From an uncultured Clostridia bacterium (GTDB lineage Bacteria; Bacillota; Clostridia; Peptostreptococcales; Acidaminobacteraceae), in the NCBI GenBank assembly GCA_927417275.1, contig CAKMJV010000036.1, forward strand, positions 1 to 33,808: DNA of 33,808 nucleotides, written 5' to 3'. The notes under the pieces were generated by a model. It worked only from the letters and a program-made list of their open reading frames with translations, had not been told where the DNA came from and did no database searches. Of the stretch, positions 1 to 9,211 are shown in pieces. How positions within the stretch are numbered: position 1 is the first letter of the stretch; the number at the start of each line of letters is the position of its first letter. A program made the translations under genes and the position numbers.

Positions 1-65
1 AGACAACGGCGTCTGGATTATTGAAAATTTCTGTTAGTTCCCCATGATCCTTGAATAAATTCGCC

Positions 66-95
66 TTGACATTTTTGGTAAGGTATATGTAGATT
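66..95 (+). promoter_or_regulatory. possible sigma-A promoter upstream of lon
   Basis: TTGACA at 66-71 is a perfect -35 box. TAGATT at 90-95 after an 18-nt spacer is a passable -10 box. The leader to the lon start would be about 110 nt. I see no CIRCE-type inverted repeat. The -10 assignment is weak, and the first 65 bases hold no gene I can identify. Confidence 0.4.
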
Positions 96-210
96 AGGAA
101 TTGTATCCGATATAATTTGAGCCAATTAATGGAACGACGAACACGTTAGAGGCGTGAGTGCTTGAGTTTGGGGTATAACATAGATATGACAAATGAGAGG
201 AGGACTTACT

Positions 211-2595
211 ATGAAACATCATGAACCTAAAACATTATTAAACGTACTCGGGATATCTGAAATGGTCTTGTTTAAAGGCAATGAAATATCCATCAAAGTG
301 GTTAAAGAGCCTTCTCGTGATCTTGAAAAAGATCTGGTCGCGGACGGGATGTATGCGCTGGGTGTTACGGTTAGAAAACCTAAAAGACACACGGCGTATG
401 AAGTGAAAGATTTTTATAGATTTGGCGTATTGCTTGAAATTAAAAGCATTCGCAGAGAGCACGATGTCTATTTACTAGATGTGGTGGCCATCGAGAAAGT
501 TAAAATTGAGAAGTTTTATCAAGAAGGTGATGTGGTTAGAGCGGAATACGGCTATGAACCGAATATAGAAGATATGGATCCGCTTGCGTATGAGCAAATG
601 CTCAGTCACATTAAAAATTTGGTGAAGGATATCAGCATATATTTTAAAGGCGCAGAAACATTTGTGCATTTTATAGAGGACTTAAACGACTTGGAACTAT
701 TATCCGGCGTTTTACTCCAGTACATGAATATCGGCATCGATGAAAAGCAGAAAATCTTTGAAACCAAGTCTTACAGCGAAAAAGGGTTAAAACTCATAGA
801 TGCATTGATTAAACAACGCGAATCCTTTGCTTTTCAAAAGGAAATGAGCGAGAAGTTTTCACAAGAAGCAAACAAAAATTACAGACGTGCTTTTTTAAGA
901 GAGCAACTTAAAGCCATCCAAGAAGAACTCAACGAAGAAGATGGGGAAGGACCTGTTAAAAAGGATTATCACACGTTAATCGAAGAATCCATGATGCCAG
1001 AGGATGTTAAGAAAGTCGCGTTTGCAGAACTTTCAAAACTTGATGGCCTCTCTCCTCAAAGCGCTGAGCGCAATGTAGTTGCCAACTATTTAGACCTATT
1101 GGTGGCACTCCCTTGGGGCAAATTCAAAGCAAATGAAATCGACATCGAAAAAGCCAGAGCGGTGCTTGAAAGCGACCACTATGGGCTAAAAGACGTTAAA
1201 GATCGCATCATCCAGCACTTAGCTGTGCTTAAACTTAAAAAAGAAAAACAAGGTTCCATCCTACTATTGGTGGGCCCTCCTGGAACGGGTAAAACCAGTT
1301 TAGGTAAGAGCATCGCCAAAGCATTGGACAGGCCATATATTCGTATGAGTTTAGGTGGAATCCGCGACGAAGCCGAGATTCGAGGCCATCGAAGAACCTA
1401 TGTGGCTGCACTACCAGGACGTATTATTCAGGGCATGAAAAAATCAGGTCAAACCAACCCGATCTTTGTGCTAGACGAAATAGATAAACTACAGATCGGC
1501 AACAGTGGCGACCCTGCAAGTGCACTATTAGAAGTGCTAGATCCTGAACAAAACAACACATTTGCAGATCATTTCCTCGAAGTGCCTTACGATTTGTCCG
1601 ATGTATTTTTCATCGCAACGGCAAATTCATTAAGAAGCATACCGGGACCACTACTTGACCGTATGGAAGTCATCGAAATTTCCAGTTATACAAATTTAGA
1701 AAAATTCCACATTGCAAAAGATCACTTAATCCCAGAAGTGTTGGATGAACATGGTCTTAACGCACAGCAACTGGTTATCGAAGATGATGGCATCCGTAAC
1801 ATCATTGATGCATACACCAGAGAAGCGGGTGTCCGTGGATTAAAACGACAAATTGCTACCGTATCACGTGTTGCATCTGAAAAAGTCGTCCTCAACCAAG
1901 TGGACTTGCCATATCATGTGGGTGTAGACCAACTTTACGAAGTGCTTGGTAGACCACTTGCTAGACATGACCTCGCTGGCACAAACAACGCCGTCGGCGT
2001 AGCCACAGGACTGGCTTGGACGCCAGTGGGTGGCGAGATTCTCTTTATAGAAGGATCGTTTATGCCAGGCAATGGCCAACTCATCTTAACAGGTAAACTC
2101 GGCGATGTGATGAAAGAATCTGCTAGAATATCACTAAGTCTTGTGAGATCCAGATTGGCGTTCCAAACACCGGCATTTGAGTTTAGCAAAAAAGACCTGC
2201 ACCTTCATGTGCCATCTGGCGCAGTGCCAAAAGATGGTCCATCCGCAGGGGTTGCATTGTTCTCAGCCATTGCTTCTATTATTTTAGGACGCAAAATACC
2301 ATCGCACATCGCCATGACAGGTGAAATCACATTGCGTGGCAATGTACTACCAGTGGGCGGCATCAAAGAAAAAGTTATCGCAGCGCACCGTGCGGGTGTG
2401 AAACGTGTGTTACTTCCAGAAGAAAATTTAAAAGACCTCGATCAGGTCCCTGAAGAGGTCAAATCAGAACTTGAGTTTGTGGGCGTAAATAAGGTGGAAG
2501 AGGTGATCAAGGAATTATTTGACCTCGATTTACCAGCTGCCACCAATGAATCTTTTGACTATGAAGCGCCAATAGCACCTACATTTAACGCGTAA
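211..2595 (+). CDS. lon: ATP-dependent serine protease LonA
   Basis: Cytosolic AAA+ protease that degrades misfolded and regulatory proteins. The order is the LonA one: N-terminal substrate-binding domain (about 10-200), helical linker, AAA+ module with Walker A GPPGTGKT at residues 355-362 and Walker B FVLDEID, then the protease domain. The catalytic dyad is visible as Ser678 in PKDGPSAG and Lys721 in the GGIKEKVIAAH motif. At 794 residues the length is normal. An upstream in-frame ATG at 193 exists, but AGAGGAGGA at 196-204 sits 6 nt before the ATG at 211, so I start there. The last 11 nt overlap the convergent desulfidase gene. Nothing is missing or odd. Confidence 0.97.
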   Translation: MKHHEPKTLLNVLGISEMVLFKGNEISIKVVKEPSRDLEKDLVADGMYALGVTVRKPKRHTAYEVKDFYRFGVLLEIKSIRREHDVYLLDVVAIEKVKIEKFYQEGDVVRAEYGYEPNIEDMDPLAYEQMLSHIKNLVKDISIYFKGAETFVHFIEDLNDLELLSGVLLQYMNIGIDEKQKIFETKSYSEKGLKLIDALIKQRESFAFQKEMSEKFSQEANKNYRRAFLREQLKAIQEELNEEDGEGPVKKDYHTLIEESMMPEDVKKVAFAELSKLDGLSPQSAERNVVANYLDLLVALPWGKFKANEIDIEKARAVLESDHYGLKDVKDRIIQHLAVLKLKKEKQGSILLLVGPPGTGKTSLGKSIAKALDRPYIRMSLGGIRDEAEIRGHRRTYVAALPGRIIQGMKKSGQTNPIFVLDEIDKLQIGNSGDPASALLEVLDPEQNNTFADHFLEVPYDLSDVFFIATANSLRSIPGPLLDRMEVIEISSYTNLEKFHIAKDHLIPEVLDEHGLNAQQLVIEDDGIRNIIDAYTREAGVRGLKRQIATVSRVASEKVVLNQVDLPYHVGVDQLYEVLGRPLARHDLAGTNNAVGVATGLAWTPVGGEILFIEGSFMPGNGQLILTGKLGDVMKESARISLSLVRSRLAFQTPAFEFSKKDLHLHVPSGAVPKDGPSAGVALFSAIASIILGRKIPSHIAMTGEITLRGNVLPVGGIKEKVIAAHRAGVKRVLLPEENLKDLDQVPEEVKSELEFVGVNKVEEVIKELFDLDLPAATNESFDYEAPIAPTFNA

Positions 2596-3886
2596 TATGT
2601 TCCGTCATGACACTTAGAATCACTTGATCCACAGTGTCCATGGCATGTTTAGATAAAAACCCGAGGTTTTTAATGGTCTCATCGGCTGTATTGCCGATGA
2701 TGCCGTTACCTGCAGGGACGATGACATCAGAAGTTGCAAGCATCGCAGATTGTATCGCAGCAGAGGCTGAGGTGGCTAGTTTAAGCGCACAGCCTACTTT
2801 TGCGCCATCGCAAATCATGCCTGTGGTATTTGCAATCATGTTTTGCACCGCGCCTTCTTGCTGAGCAGGCGACCCTTCCATAAGCCAAGTAATGGCAACA
2901 GCAGCCCCAGTTCCAGCAGCGACGCCACATCCGCACAGCGCAGAGAGGCGACCGATGTTATTTTTGATGATGCTGTTTACGAGGTGACTGATCGCAGCCG
3001 CTTTGGCCAGTTTTTCGTCTGACACCGCGTTACGCTGGGCGTAGGCGACGATGGGTAAAAGGGCCGTTAAACCGTTGTTACCACTGCCATTGCTGCTCAT
3101 TACGGGTAGGGATACACCCGACATTCTGGCATCTGATGCCGCAGCCGTTAAAATCATCGCACGATTCATCAGGTCATCGCAAAGATGGCCTTTTTCTATT
3201 TGCGTATGCAATGCTTTGCCCACGGACATGCCACAAGTATTTGCAAGACCGTAGGCCGCCATGGCAGCATTCATGGATAAACCTTCTAACAGAAAGGCCA
3301 AATCCTCATGACGCAACTGCTCTACCTGCTTTATAATCGTATCAAATGAAAAATCGTAAAGGGGATTTTTGATCGCCGTTTCACTTTGAAGGCCCTCATG
3401 CTTTAAAAAAACACCGCGGTGTGAATCCATGTGTGTAAAGGCATCGTGACGGTTTTCGATGATCACATGTCCGAAATGTGCACCAGCAACCACAGTGGCT
3501 TCCACATAAATCTTTTGATCGGTATCAGCCAAACTCAAATCAATCTTTTGTGACTTGATCAGTGCGTGCGCCGCTTGGATATCCTGTGCACACACACGCT
3601 TGAAAATTTCTAAACCCGCTTCACTGTCACCACTGGTAATTCCAAGCGCTGTAGCGATAATAAGCCCCACCTCATCGGTTCCCGGAATCCCCACGGTGAG
3701 CCCATTTTTAAAAATATTCGGACTGACCTTTATGAGCACCCGATCGATGGCATCCATTGAAAGTGCTTGCTCTAAGCATAACTCTTTCGCCTTTGCCACA
3801 GCAAGCGCCACGGCCACAGGCTCTGTACACCCCATCGCAGGCTTAACCTCCTCGTGTAACGTCTTTAAAATCAAATCACCAAGCAT
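2585..3886 (-). CDS. cyuA: L-cysteine desulfidase family protein (CyuA/UPF0597)
   Basis: Predicted Fe-S enzyme that breaks down L-cysteine to pyruvate, ammonia and sulfide; the same family has been annotated as UPF0597/YhaM and as serine-dehydratase-like. The 433 residues match the family length. Conserved cysteines are visible in MGCTEP near the N-terminus, in CGCGVAAGTG and in CDGAKVGCALK near the C-terminus; the family uses three such cysteines to hold a 4Fe-4S cluster. The Gly-Asn rich NGSGNNGL segment is also typical. The gene converges on lon and is divergent from the OsmC-like gene across a 316-nt region with three palindromic operator-like repeats, suggesting that the two may share a regulator. 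A GTAGGG-like ribosome site precedes the ATG. Substrate preference (cysteine or serine) cannot be read from sequence. Confidence 0.85.
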   Translation of the reverse strand: MLGDLILKTLHEEVKPAMGCTEPVAVALAVAKAKELCLEQALSMDAIDRVLIKVSPNIFKNGLTVGIPGTDEVGLIIATALGITSGDSEAGLEIFKRVCAQDIQAAHALIKSQKIDLSLADTDQKIYVEATVVAGAHFGHVIIENRHDAFTHMDSHRGVFLKHEGLQSETAIKNPLYDFSFDTIIKQVEQLRHEDLAFLLEGLSMNAAMAAYGLANTCGMSVGKALHTQIEKGHLCDDLMNRAMILTAAASDARMSGVSLPVMSSNGSGNNGLTALLPIVAYAQRNAVSDEKLAKAAAISHLVNSIIKNNIGRLSALCGCGVAAGTGAAVAITWLMEGSPAQQEGAVQNMIANTTGMICDGAKVGCALKLATSASAAIQSAMLATSDVIVPAGNGIIGNTADETIKNLGFLSKHAMDTVDQVILSVMTEHITR

Positions 3887-4019
3887 CCTTCAGCCCTACC
3901 TTTCACACAGTTTCTTAGCGATAGATATCGCAAATGCCGTGCCAAGATCGTAAAAGTTTTAAGAACCAGTTGTTCCAATGCTTCTGTAGGCGATTCACAC
4001 ACGCCCTCATTTGCCAAAC

Positions 4020-4094
4020 TTCTCAAAGTGAGAACTACACCGCAAAATTGTTCTCATTTTGAGAAGCAACACCCTTAAATTCTCAGTTTGAGAA
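4020..4094. promoter_or_regulatory. array of three 15-bp palindromes, TTCTCA-N3-TGAGAA
   Basis: Three perfect palindromes lie in the 316-nt gap between the divergent desulfidase and OsmC genes: TTCTCAAAGTGAGAA at 4020-4034, TTCTCATTTTGAGAA at 4051-4065 and TTCTCAGTTTGAGAA at 4080-4094. Start-to-start spacing is 31 and 29 nt, about three helical turns, so all three face the same side of the helix. This is the layout of a cooperative operator for a dimeric regulator. I cannot name the regulator, and no regulator gene is adjacent. The rest of the gap (3887-4019) shows nothing I recognise. Confidence 0.75.
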
Positions 4095-4123
4095 TCCTTT
4101 GTACAACAGAAGATTTACAGCGT

Positions 4124-4151
4124 TTGATGTATAAATGACCTTAAATATGTT
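4124..4151 (+). promoter_or_regulatory. possible promoter of the OsmC-like gene
   Basis: TTGATG at 4124-4129 and TATGTT at 4146-4151 with a 16-nt spacer lie just downstream of the third palindrome. The match to sigma-A boxes is moderate. If correct, the palindromes sit immediately upstream of the -35 box, a position compatible with an activator or with repression by looping. Confidence 0.35.
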
Positions 4152-4202
4152 AAAATAGAAAGGACGACATACCAATTAATTTAAAATTTCTGGAGGTTAA
4201 AA

Positions 4203-4595
4203 ATGGACTATAAAAAAGTACAACTTAATTTTTCTAATACATTTGAAGGCACGCTCGTGGCACCGAGAGGCACGGTAGAAATCGGCGCAAAAGAAGGTAC
4301 AGTAGCACCTTATGATATGCTTTTAGGAGCGCTGGGTTCTTGTATGTACTCAACTTTTTTAGACATCATGCAAAAAAAGCGCATCGGATTCGAGCGCTTT
4401 GAAATGATCATAGATGGGGAGAAAAGAGATGAGATTCCCACCACGCTTAAGTGGGTGCATGTAAAGGCTGTGATTTATGGGCCAGAAAAAGAAATCGGCA
4501 TCGATCAAGCCTTTAAACTGTGCACGGAGTATTGCTCCATTTATCAAACACTTTCCCATGTGGCGGAAATGACTTACGAAATTACGATTGCTTAA
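4203..4595 (+). CDS. OsmC/Ohr family protein
   Basis: A 130-residue protein of the OsmC fold, whose members reduce organic hydroperoxides or act in thiol and sulfur stress through two reactive cysteines. One cysteine is in the helix GALGSCMYSTFLDIM (about residue 47) and others are in LCTEYCSIYQTLSH near the C-terminus, as the family requires. A clear TGGAGG ribosome site lies 7 nt before the ATG. The gene is divergent from the cysteine desulfidase and shares its operator region, so a role in sulfide, persulfide or peroxide stress is plausible but inferred. Its end overlaps the convergent transporter gene by 14 nt. I cannot tell OsmC, Ohr and YhfA-type subfamilies apart here. Confidence 0.82.
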   Translation: MDYKKVQLNFSNTFEGTLVAPRGTVEIGAKEGTVAPYDMLLGALGSCMYSTFLDIMQKKRIGFERFEMIIDGEKRDEIPTTLKWVHVKAVIYGPEKEIGIDQAFKLCTEYCSIYQTLSHVAEMTYEITIA

Positions 4596-5988
4596 GGGCA
4601 TCCAGTTTTGCATGCACTTCAGTCATACGCGCACGCGTCAACTGATAAGGTTTATAGCTTAAATAGGCAAAAATCAAACTCACCGCGCTGCCGATGCCTA
4701 ATAGCAGTGCAAGTCCCGTCACCGTTTCACTGAGCTGGACGGCTTTACTGGCATCAAATTTTAATAGGTCCAGTGCGATCCCTAAAATAAAAATCGCCAC
4801 CGATTGAGAAAGTTTATAGCAAAGCGTCAGCGTGCCATAAAAAACGCCTTCTTGACGCGTGCCGGAGGTGAGCGCTTGTACATCCACTGTATCGGCCACC
4901 ATGGCTTGAGGCAGTGTAAATAAGCCGCCCGTTCCGAAACCGCCGAGTAAACCAAAAGGCAAAAGGATATAGACATTACCGACGGTATACGTTCTAAGAA
5001 ACACAGTCATAATAAAGTAAGCACAGGCCACAAGGGTGATAATCATACCGAGTTTTATGGCTTTTTGTTTTTCATGTTTGTCGGAATATTTAATCCAGAA
5101 CGGTTGACTGGCGATGCTCATTAAAAGTTGAGACCCTGCGATGAGGGCGATGCCTGTGTTGTTAAGTTGATAGGTGTACGTGTAAACATGAAGTCCCAGC
5201 GTACTGATTAAGGCACTGGCGATGTTTGTGAACAAGTAACCTAAAACCACCGCCCTAAAATGAATATTCTTAAAAGCAGTAAAAATCTCTAAGAAAAACA
5301 GTTTTATGCTGACTTTTGGATTTGCAAGGACACGGCTATTGAGCACAGGGATTAATTTATAAGTGGACAAATACGCTGAAATGGCGGATAACAGCATCAA
5401 TGTAGAGGCAAACAGTGCCATATTGTGATAACCATCAGGATTCATTTGACCTTTTGGAAATTCAGGTGTGCTTCTAAAGAAAACGAGCATGCCAAATGCT
5501 GTGGCTAAAAAGATACCCAACAAAAAGAACGTGGTTTTAACCGCTTGGATACGGGTTCTGTCTGTGTAGTCGTCACTGATTTCTGCAGCAAGTGCGGTAT
5601 AAGGTGTGATGTAAATCGTAGAAAATGTTTTTACCAAAAGCACCAGTAAAATCATCAAGAGCCATTTGAGCAAAGGATCAATCGAAGCGGGAATAAACCA
5701 TAGCGCAAGATTAACTATGGTGGTACCTAAACCGCCGATGATCAGATATAAATGGCGTCTTCCATATTTTTTATTTCGGGTTAAATCTGAAAGATACCCC
5801 ATAATCGGATCTGAAACGGCATCCCATATGATGCCGATACTTACTAAAATACCGATGGATGCACCGGACATGCCTAAAATAACAGTTGCATAAAAGACCA
5901 AATATGCCGATATAACTTGTGTGGTGAGACCGAATCCCATATTTCCAAAGCCAAAGCCCCAAAGTGTGCGTTTGCGTAAAGTTTCCAT
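4582..5988 (-). CDS. GPH-family (melibiose-like) cation:sugar symporter, MFS
   Basis: An integral membrane protein of 468 residues with about twelve hydrophobic segments. It belongs to the glycoside-pentoside-hexuronide:cation symporter family: the N-terminal TLWGFGFGNMGFGL, the SDPIMGYLSDLTRNKKYGRRH loop after the second segment, and the C-terminal ADTVDVQALTSGTRQEGVFYG motif are all signatures of this group. Members import melibiose, xylosides, glucuronides or related sugars with Na+ or H+. No glycosidase is adjacent, so the substrate is unknown. An AGGAGA ribosome site precedes the ATG at 5988. It stands alone on the minus strand, converging with the OsmC gene. Confidence 0.9.
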   Translation of the reverse strand: METLRKRTLWGFGFGNMGFGLTTQVISAYLVFYATVILGMSGASIGILVSIGIIWDAVSDPIMGYLSDLTRNKKYGRRHLYLIIGGLGTTIVNLALWFIPASIDPLLKWLLMILLVLLVKTFSTIYITPYTALAAEISDDYTDRTRIQAVKTTFFLLGIFLATAFGMLVFFRSTPEFPKGQMNPDGYHNMALFASTLMLLSAISAYLSTYKLIPVLNSRVLANPKVSIKLFFLEIFTAFKNIHFRAVVLGYLFTNIASALISTLGLHVYTYTYQLNNTGIALIAGSQLLMSIASQPFWIKYSDKHEKQKAIKLGMIITLVACAYFIMTVFLRTYTVGNVYILLPFGLLGGFGTGGLFTLPQAMVADTVDVQALTSGTRQEGVFYGTLTLCYKLSQSVAIFILGIALDLLKFDASKAVQLSETVTGLALLLGIGSAVSLIFAYLSYKPYQLTRARMTEVHAKLDALKQS

Positions 5989-6103
5989 AGGTCTCCTTTT
6001 ATATAACGATTAATGGTATAATTATATGGGAATCAAACGGTTTTAACAAGTTATTAGAGGTAAAGATTTTATGTGAAATAGATTAAAAAGCGTGGTGATT
6101 AAA

Positions 6104-6715
6104 ATGGCAAACAAAATTGATATTAATACGAAAATAATCAGCGGCTTTCAGGGTCCCAGTCAAAGTTACTATACGGCGAAAAACCGCTTTGATGAGATTT
6201 TAAAAAATAAGCTTGGGGTTCAGACATCGAGCCCTTTGGCTGCATTAAATGGTGCAGCAGTCATGGCCACCAGCATCGGTTCGGTTTATGATGACGTGCG
6301 CCTTAAAAGTGGTGCTTCCGCATCTGAAATCGATGCAAAACTAGCAGGTACAAACCTCGAAGGACTAGGCGCGTCCTTCGTAAACGCAGAGCAAAAATAC
6401 GGCGTTAATGCTTGGTTTTTAACTGGCCTTGCCATTCATGAGTCAGGTTATGGCAGCAGCAAAATCGCAACCGATAAAAATAATGTATTTGGTTTTCAGG
6501 CGTATGATGCGAGCCCTTATGAAAGTGCGCGCACTTTTGCCAGCAAAGAAGAAGGCGTGGATGTGGTCGCTAAGTATCTGTCAGAGGCCTATTTAACACC
6601 AGGTGGCACGTATTATAACGGCGTGTCCATTGACAATATAGGAAAGAGGTACGCAACCGATCCGAACTGGGCGGATGCGATTAAAAAGCATATGGCGAAT
6701 TTGCTTTTGGCTTAA
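6104..6715 (+). CDS. glucosaminidase-domain protein (peptidoglycan hydrolase)
   Basis: A 203-residue protein whose C-terminal half (about residues 85-203) is a glucosaminidase/FlgJ-like domain that cleaves glycan strands of peptidoglycan. The catalytic glutamate is visible in AIHESGYGSSKIA, followed by NNVFGFQAYD, the expected NLFGI-like block. The N-terminal part is a low-complexity helical region with no signal peptide or membrane segment, which is odd for a wall enzyme. The GTG at 6092 is a possible alternative start; I prefer the ATG at 6104, with GTGGTGA 6 nt upstream. The downstream DUF362 gene follows after 23 nt, so the two may be cotranscribed, although no functional link is apparent. 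Confidence 0.8.
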   Translation: MANKIDINTKIISGFQGPSQSYYTAKNRFDEILKNKLGVQTSSPLAALNGAAVMATSIGSVYDDVRLKSGASASEIDAKLAGTNLEGLGASFVNAEQKYGVNAWFLTGLAIHESGYGSSKIATDKNNVFGFQAYDASPYESARTFASKEEGVDVVAKYLSEAYLTPGGTYYNGVSIDNIGKRYATDPNWADAIKKHMANLLLA

Positions 6716-6738
6716 GGGAACGATTTGAGGAGGATAAG

Positions 6739-7758
6739 ATGGCAAATGTTTATTTTAAACGCGTTGTTAATAAGGATTATGCGGCATTAAGTGATGCGGC
6801 ACTTTTACTCATGGAAACACTGATCAAAGACACGGGCCACAAGTTTAAAGGACGTGTACCCATCAAAGTGCATTTTGGTGAAAAAGGGAATCAAACCTTC
6901 GTACCACCGACTTGTTATTTAGGCGTCATAGATTATTTGAGAGAAAACAGCATCCCATCTGCGTATATAGAGACCAATGTGCTCTATCGCGGCGCGCGCA
7001 CCACGGCAGAAAGTCATAAGGAAATCGCCAAGGCGCATGGTTTTACGCAACTGCCTGTGATCATAGCAGATGGTCATTTAGGGGAAGCGTTTGATGAGAT
7101 TCAAATCGACAAAGAATTTTTCAAATCCTGCAAAATCGGAAAAGCGTTTTCGGATTATGAGCAGTTTATCGTGATGAGTCACTTTAAAGGACATGGTGCC
7201 GCTGGTTTTGGCGGTGCGTTGAAGCAACTTGCCATGGGCTTTGCTGCACGTGGTGGCAAGATGGCACAACATGCAGGCATTAATCCCGTGGTTAAAGCGT
7301 CACGTTGTATCGCATGCGGATTATGTATCGAAAAATGCGACGTAAATGCCATAGAGATGCAGGAAAAGGCAGTTATCGACCACGACAAATGTGTGGGCTG
7401 TGCAGGCTGTATCGCTGTATGTCCAGTGGGTGCGATACAAAGCGATTGGACGGGCAAGAACTTTAAAGAGAAAATCTCAGAATACGCGTATGCGGCACAA
7501 CTGGGCAAAGATAACATCTACATCACCTATCTGATCAATGTTACCCCTGAGTGCGACTGCATGGGGCAACATATGCACGCAGTGGCTGAGGACATCGGCG
7601 TCTTCGTTTCAAAAGATCCCGTGGCCATCGATGCGGCATGTATCGATATTTTGCAAAAGGAAAGCGGCGAGAAATTGTTTGATGATGGACGCGAATCCAT
7701 CGTTCATGCCCTTAAAATCGGGTTTGGCACCGACCAATATCAGTTGATCGAACTTTAG
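6739..7758 (+). CDS. DUF362 domain protein with two 4Fe-4S clusters
   Basis: A 339-residue cytosolic protein with an N-terminal DUF362 region, a bacterial-type ferredoxin insert with two CxxCxxCxxxC clusters (CIACGLCIEKC and CVGCAGCIAVC, about residues 191-233), and a C-terminal DUF362 half ending in the DPVAIDAACIDIL block. Such proteins are common in anaerobes and are thought to carry electrons, but no reaction is established, so I give none. A GGAGGATAAG ribosome site precedes the ATG. It is followed directly by an intrinsic terminator. The ferredoxin clusters support an anaerobic lifestyle. Confidence 0.88.
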   Translation: MANVYFKRVVNKDYAALSDAALLLMETLIKDTGHKFKGRVPIKVHFGEKGNQTFVPPTCYLGVIDYLRENSIPSAYIETNVLYRGARTTAESHKEIAKAHGFTQLPVIIADGHLGEAFDEIQIDKEFFKSCKIGKAFSDYEQFIVMSHFKGHGAAGFGGALKQLAMGFAARGGKMAQHAGINPVVKASRCIACGLCIEKCDVNAIEMQEKAVIDHDKCVGCAGCIAVCPVGAIQSDWTGKNFKEKISEYAYAAQLGKDNIYITYLINVTPECDCMGQHMHAVAEDIGVFVSKDPVAIDAACIDILQKESGEKLFDDGRESIVHALKIGFGTDQYQLIEL

Positions 7759-7766
7759 AGTCACCG

Positions 7767-7797
7767 GGTTGCGCCCTTAGAGGACGCAGCCTTTTTT
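7767..7797 (+). terminator. intrinsic terminator after the DUF362 gene
   Basis: The stem GGTTGCG (7767-7773) pairs with CGCAGCC (7785-7791), with one G-U pair, and is followed by six Ts. It ends just before the ATG at 7800, which argues that translation of the next gene begins further in. Confidence 0.75.
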
Positions 7798-7826
7798 ATA
7801 TGTTAGGAAGGACGGCAAACCATTTG

Positions 7827-9188
7827 ATGAACCGCATATTTAAAATAGGTGCGCTTTTGTGTGTGATCACCTTAGCCTTATTCATTACCGCTCCAAAAGT
7901 GTCACCCAGCTTTGCACCGATAAAGGATGTACCAGAAAAGGCGGCCTATCCAGAGGATGCCCTTAAAATAGCCGTGATATCGGATATCCATCAATTGGCC
8001 CCTGAACTCCGCGGTGAAAATGAAGTGTTTGAGACTTTTTTAAACAGTGGCGATGGGAAATTGCTGTCGCATGCAACGGAGATTTTAGAGGCACTCGCTT
8101 ATACTTTAAAGACTGAAAAGCCCGATATATTGCTGGTCACAGGTGATTTAAGCACAAATGGCGAACGCGCTTCACACCTTTGGCTTAAAACGTATTTCGA
8201 AACCATAGAAGCCGCAGGCACACAAGTTTTTGTGATTCCAGGCAACCACGACATTAATAACCCCTTTGCCACAGATTTTAGTTCAGGCGTCCAAAAACGC
8301 GTAGCCTACATCTCCCCTAAAGATTTTGAATCCATCTTTGCGCAGTTTGGCTATCAAGAGGCTTTCAGCAAAGACTCAAGCACGCTCAGTTACGCCGTGC
8401 GCCTTTCGCCCTCACTATACTTAATAATGCTCGATACCGCAGATTACGTGTCCAATGTCGCCTTTGGCTTTCCCGTTATGGAAGGTGCCATTTCAAAAGG
8501 AACACTGGAGTGGCTGCAAACGCTAAAAACGGAGGTGGAATCGCAATCGGATACGGAGATTACTTTTATATCAGCATCGCATCATAATGTTTTAACCCAT
8601 TCACCCGTGCATTCTCGCGGCTTTGTGGTGGAAAATGCAGAAGAAAGCATGGACAGTCTGGATGCTTTGGGGATAAAACTGAACTTCACAGGACATATCC
8701 ACATACAGGACATCATCCGTACCCCCGATGTGGGCTTTTACGAAATCGCCACGGGTTCGCTGCTTCAATACCCCCAGACATTTGGCATTTTAGAAGTTAA
8801 GTCACGTGAAAGTCGCGAGACACCTAGACTTGAGTATCAAACAAAATGGGTGGACATGGCAGGCTACGCCAATATGATTAATAGTGATGATCCAGATCTT
8901 ATGCATTTTGAAACCTTTTCTGAGACTGCTTTTAAAGCCTCATCCACAAACCTTTTAGGCGAGCGACTAGGTGCAACGCATACCGAAGCAGAGGCTGCGG
9001 CTATGATCGAAGTCTTTAATACGCTGAACATGCGCTATTTTGCTGGCACCGATGCACTGGACAAAGAGACGATGCTAAACCACCCAGGCTACGCATTATG
9101 GCTGGATGCAGACATCCCATTTTTAACCGACTATATCCAGTCGATGCTACTCGATACGGACGATGACAATCACCTTATTCTCGAATAA
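7827..9188 (+). CDS. secreted or membrane-anchored metallophosphoesterase
   Basis: A calcineurin-like phosphoesterase. The metal-binding blocks appear in order: ISDIHQL (DxH), VTGDLSTNG (GD), PGNHDIN (GNHD), ASHHN and TGHIHIQD (GHxH). From the ATG at 7827 the protein has 453 residues and opens with MNRIF and a hydrophobic stretch (about residues 6-24), a signal peptide or anchor, so it probably acts outside the membrane. An in-frame ATG at 7800 would add nine residues but abuts the upstream terminator. AGGAAGGA at 7803-7810 could serve the later start, although the spacing is long. The substrate is unknown. The C-terminal 120 residues are a helical extension seen in some Firmicute phosphoesterases. 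The rlmH gene follows after 23 nt. Confidence 0.8.
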   Translation: MNRIFKIGALLCVITLALFITAPKVSPSFAPIKDVPEKAAYPEDALKIAVISDIHQLAPELRGENEVFETFLNSGDGKLLSHATEILEALAYTLKTEKPDILLVTGDLSTNGERASHLWLKTYFETIEAAGTQVFVIPGNHDINNPFATDFSSGVQKRVAYISPKDFESIFAQFGYQEAFSKDSSTLSYAVRLSPSLYLIMLDTADYVSNVAFGFPVMEGAISKGTLEWLQTLKTEVESQSDTEITFISASHHNVLTHSPVHSRGFVVENAEESMDSLDALGIKLNFTGHIHIQDIIRTPDVGFYEIATGSLLQYPQTFGILEVKSRESRETPRLEYQTKWVDMAGYANMINSDDPDLMHFETFSETAFKASSTNLLGERLGATHTEAEAAAMIEVFNTLNMRYFAGTDALDKETMLNHPGYALWLDADIPFLTDYIQSMLLDTDDDNHLILE

Positions 9189-9211
9189 TACCCTCATGCG
9201 AAAGGAGCCTT

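Noticed and set aside
3555..3953. A 132-codon plus-strand frame opposite the cysteine desulfidase start
   Set aside because: It mirrors the conserved N-terminus of the desulfidase, has no ribosome site and encodes no known domain.
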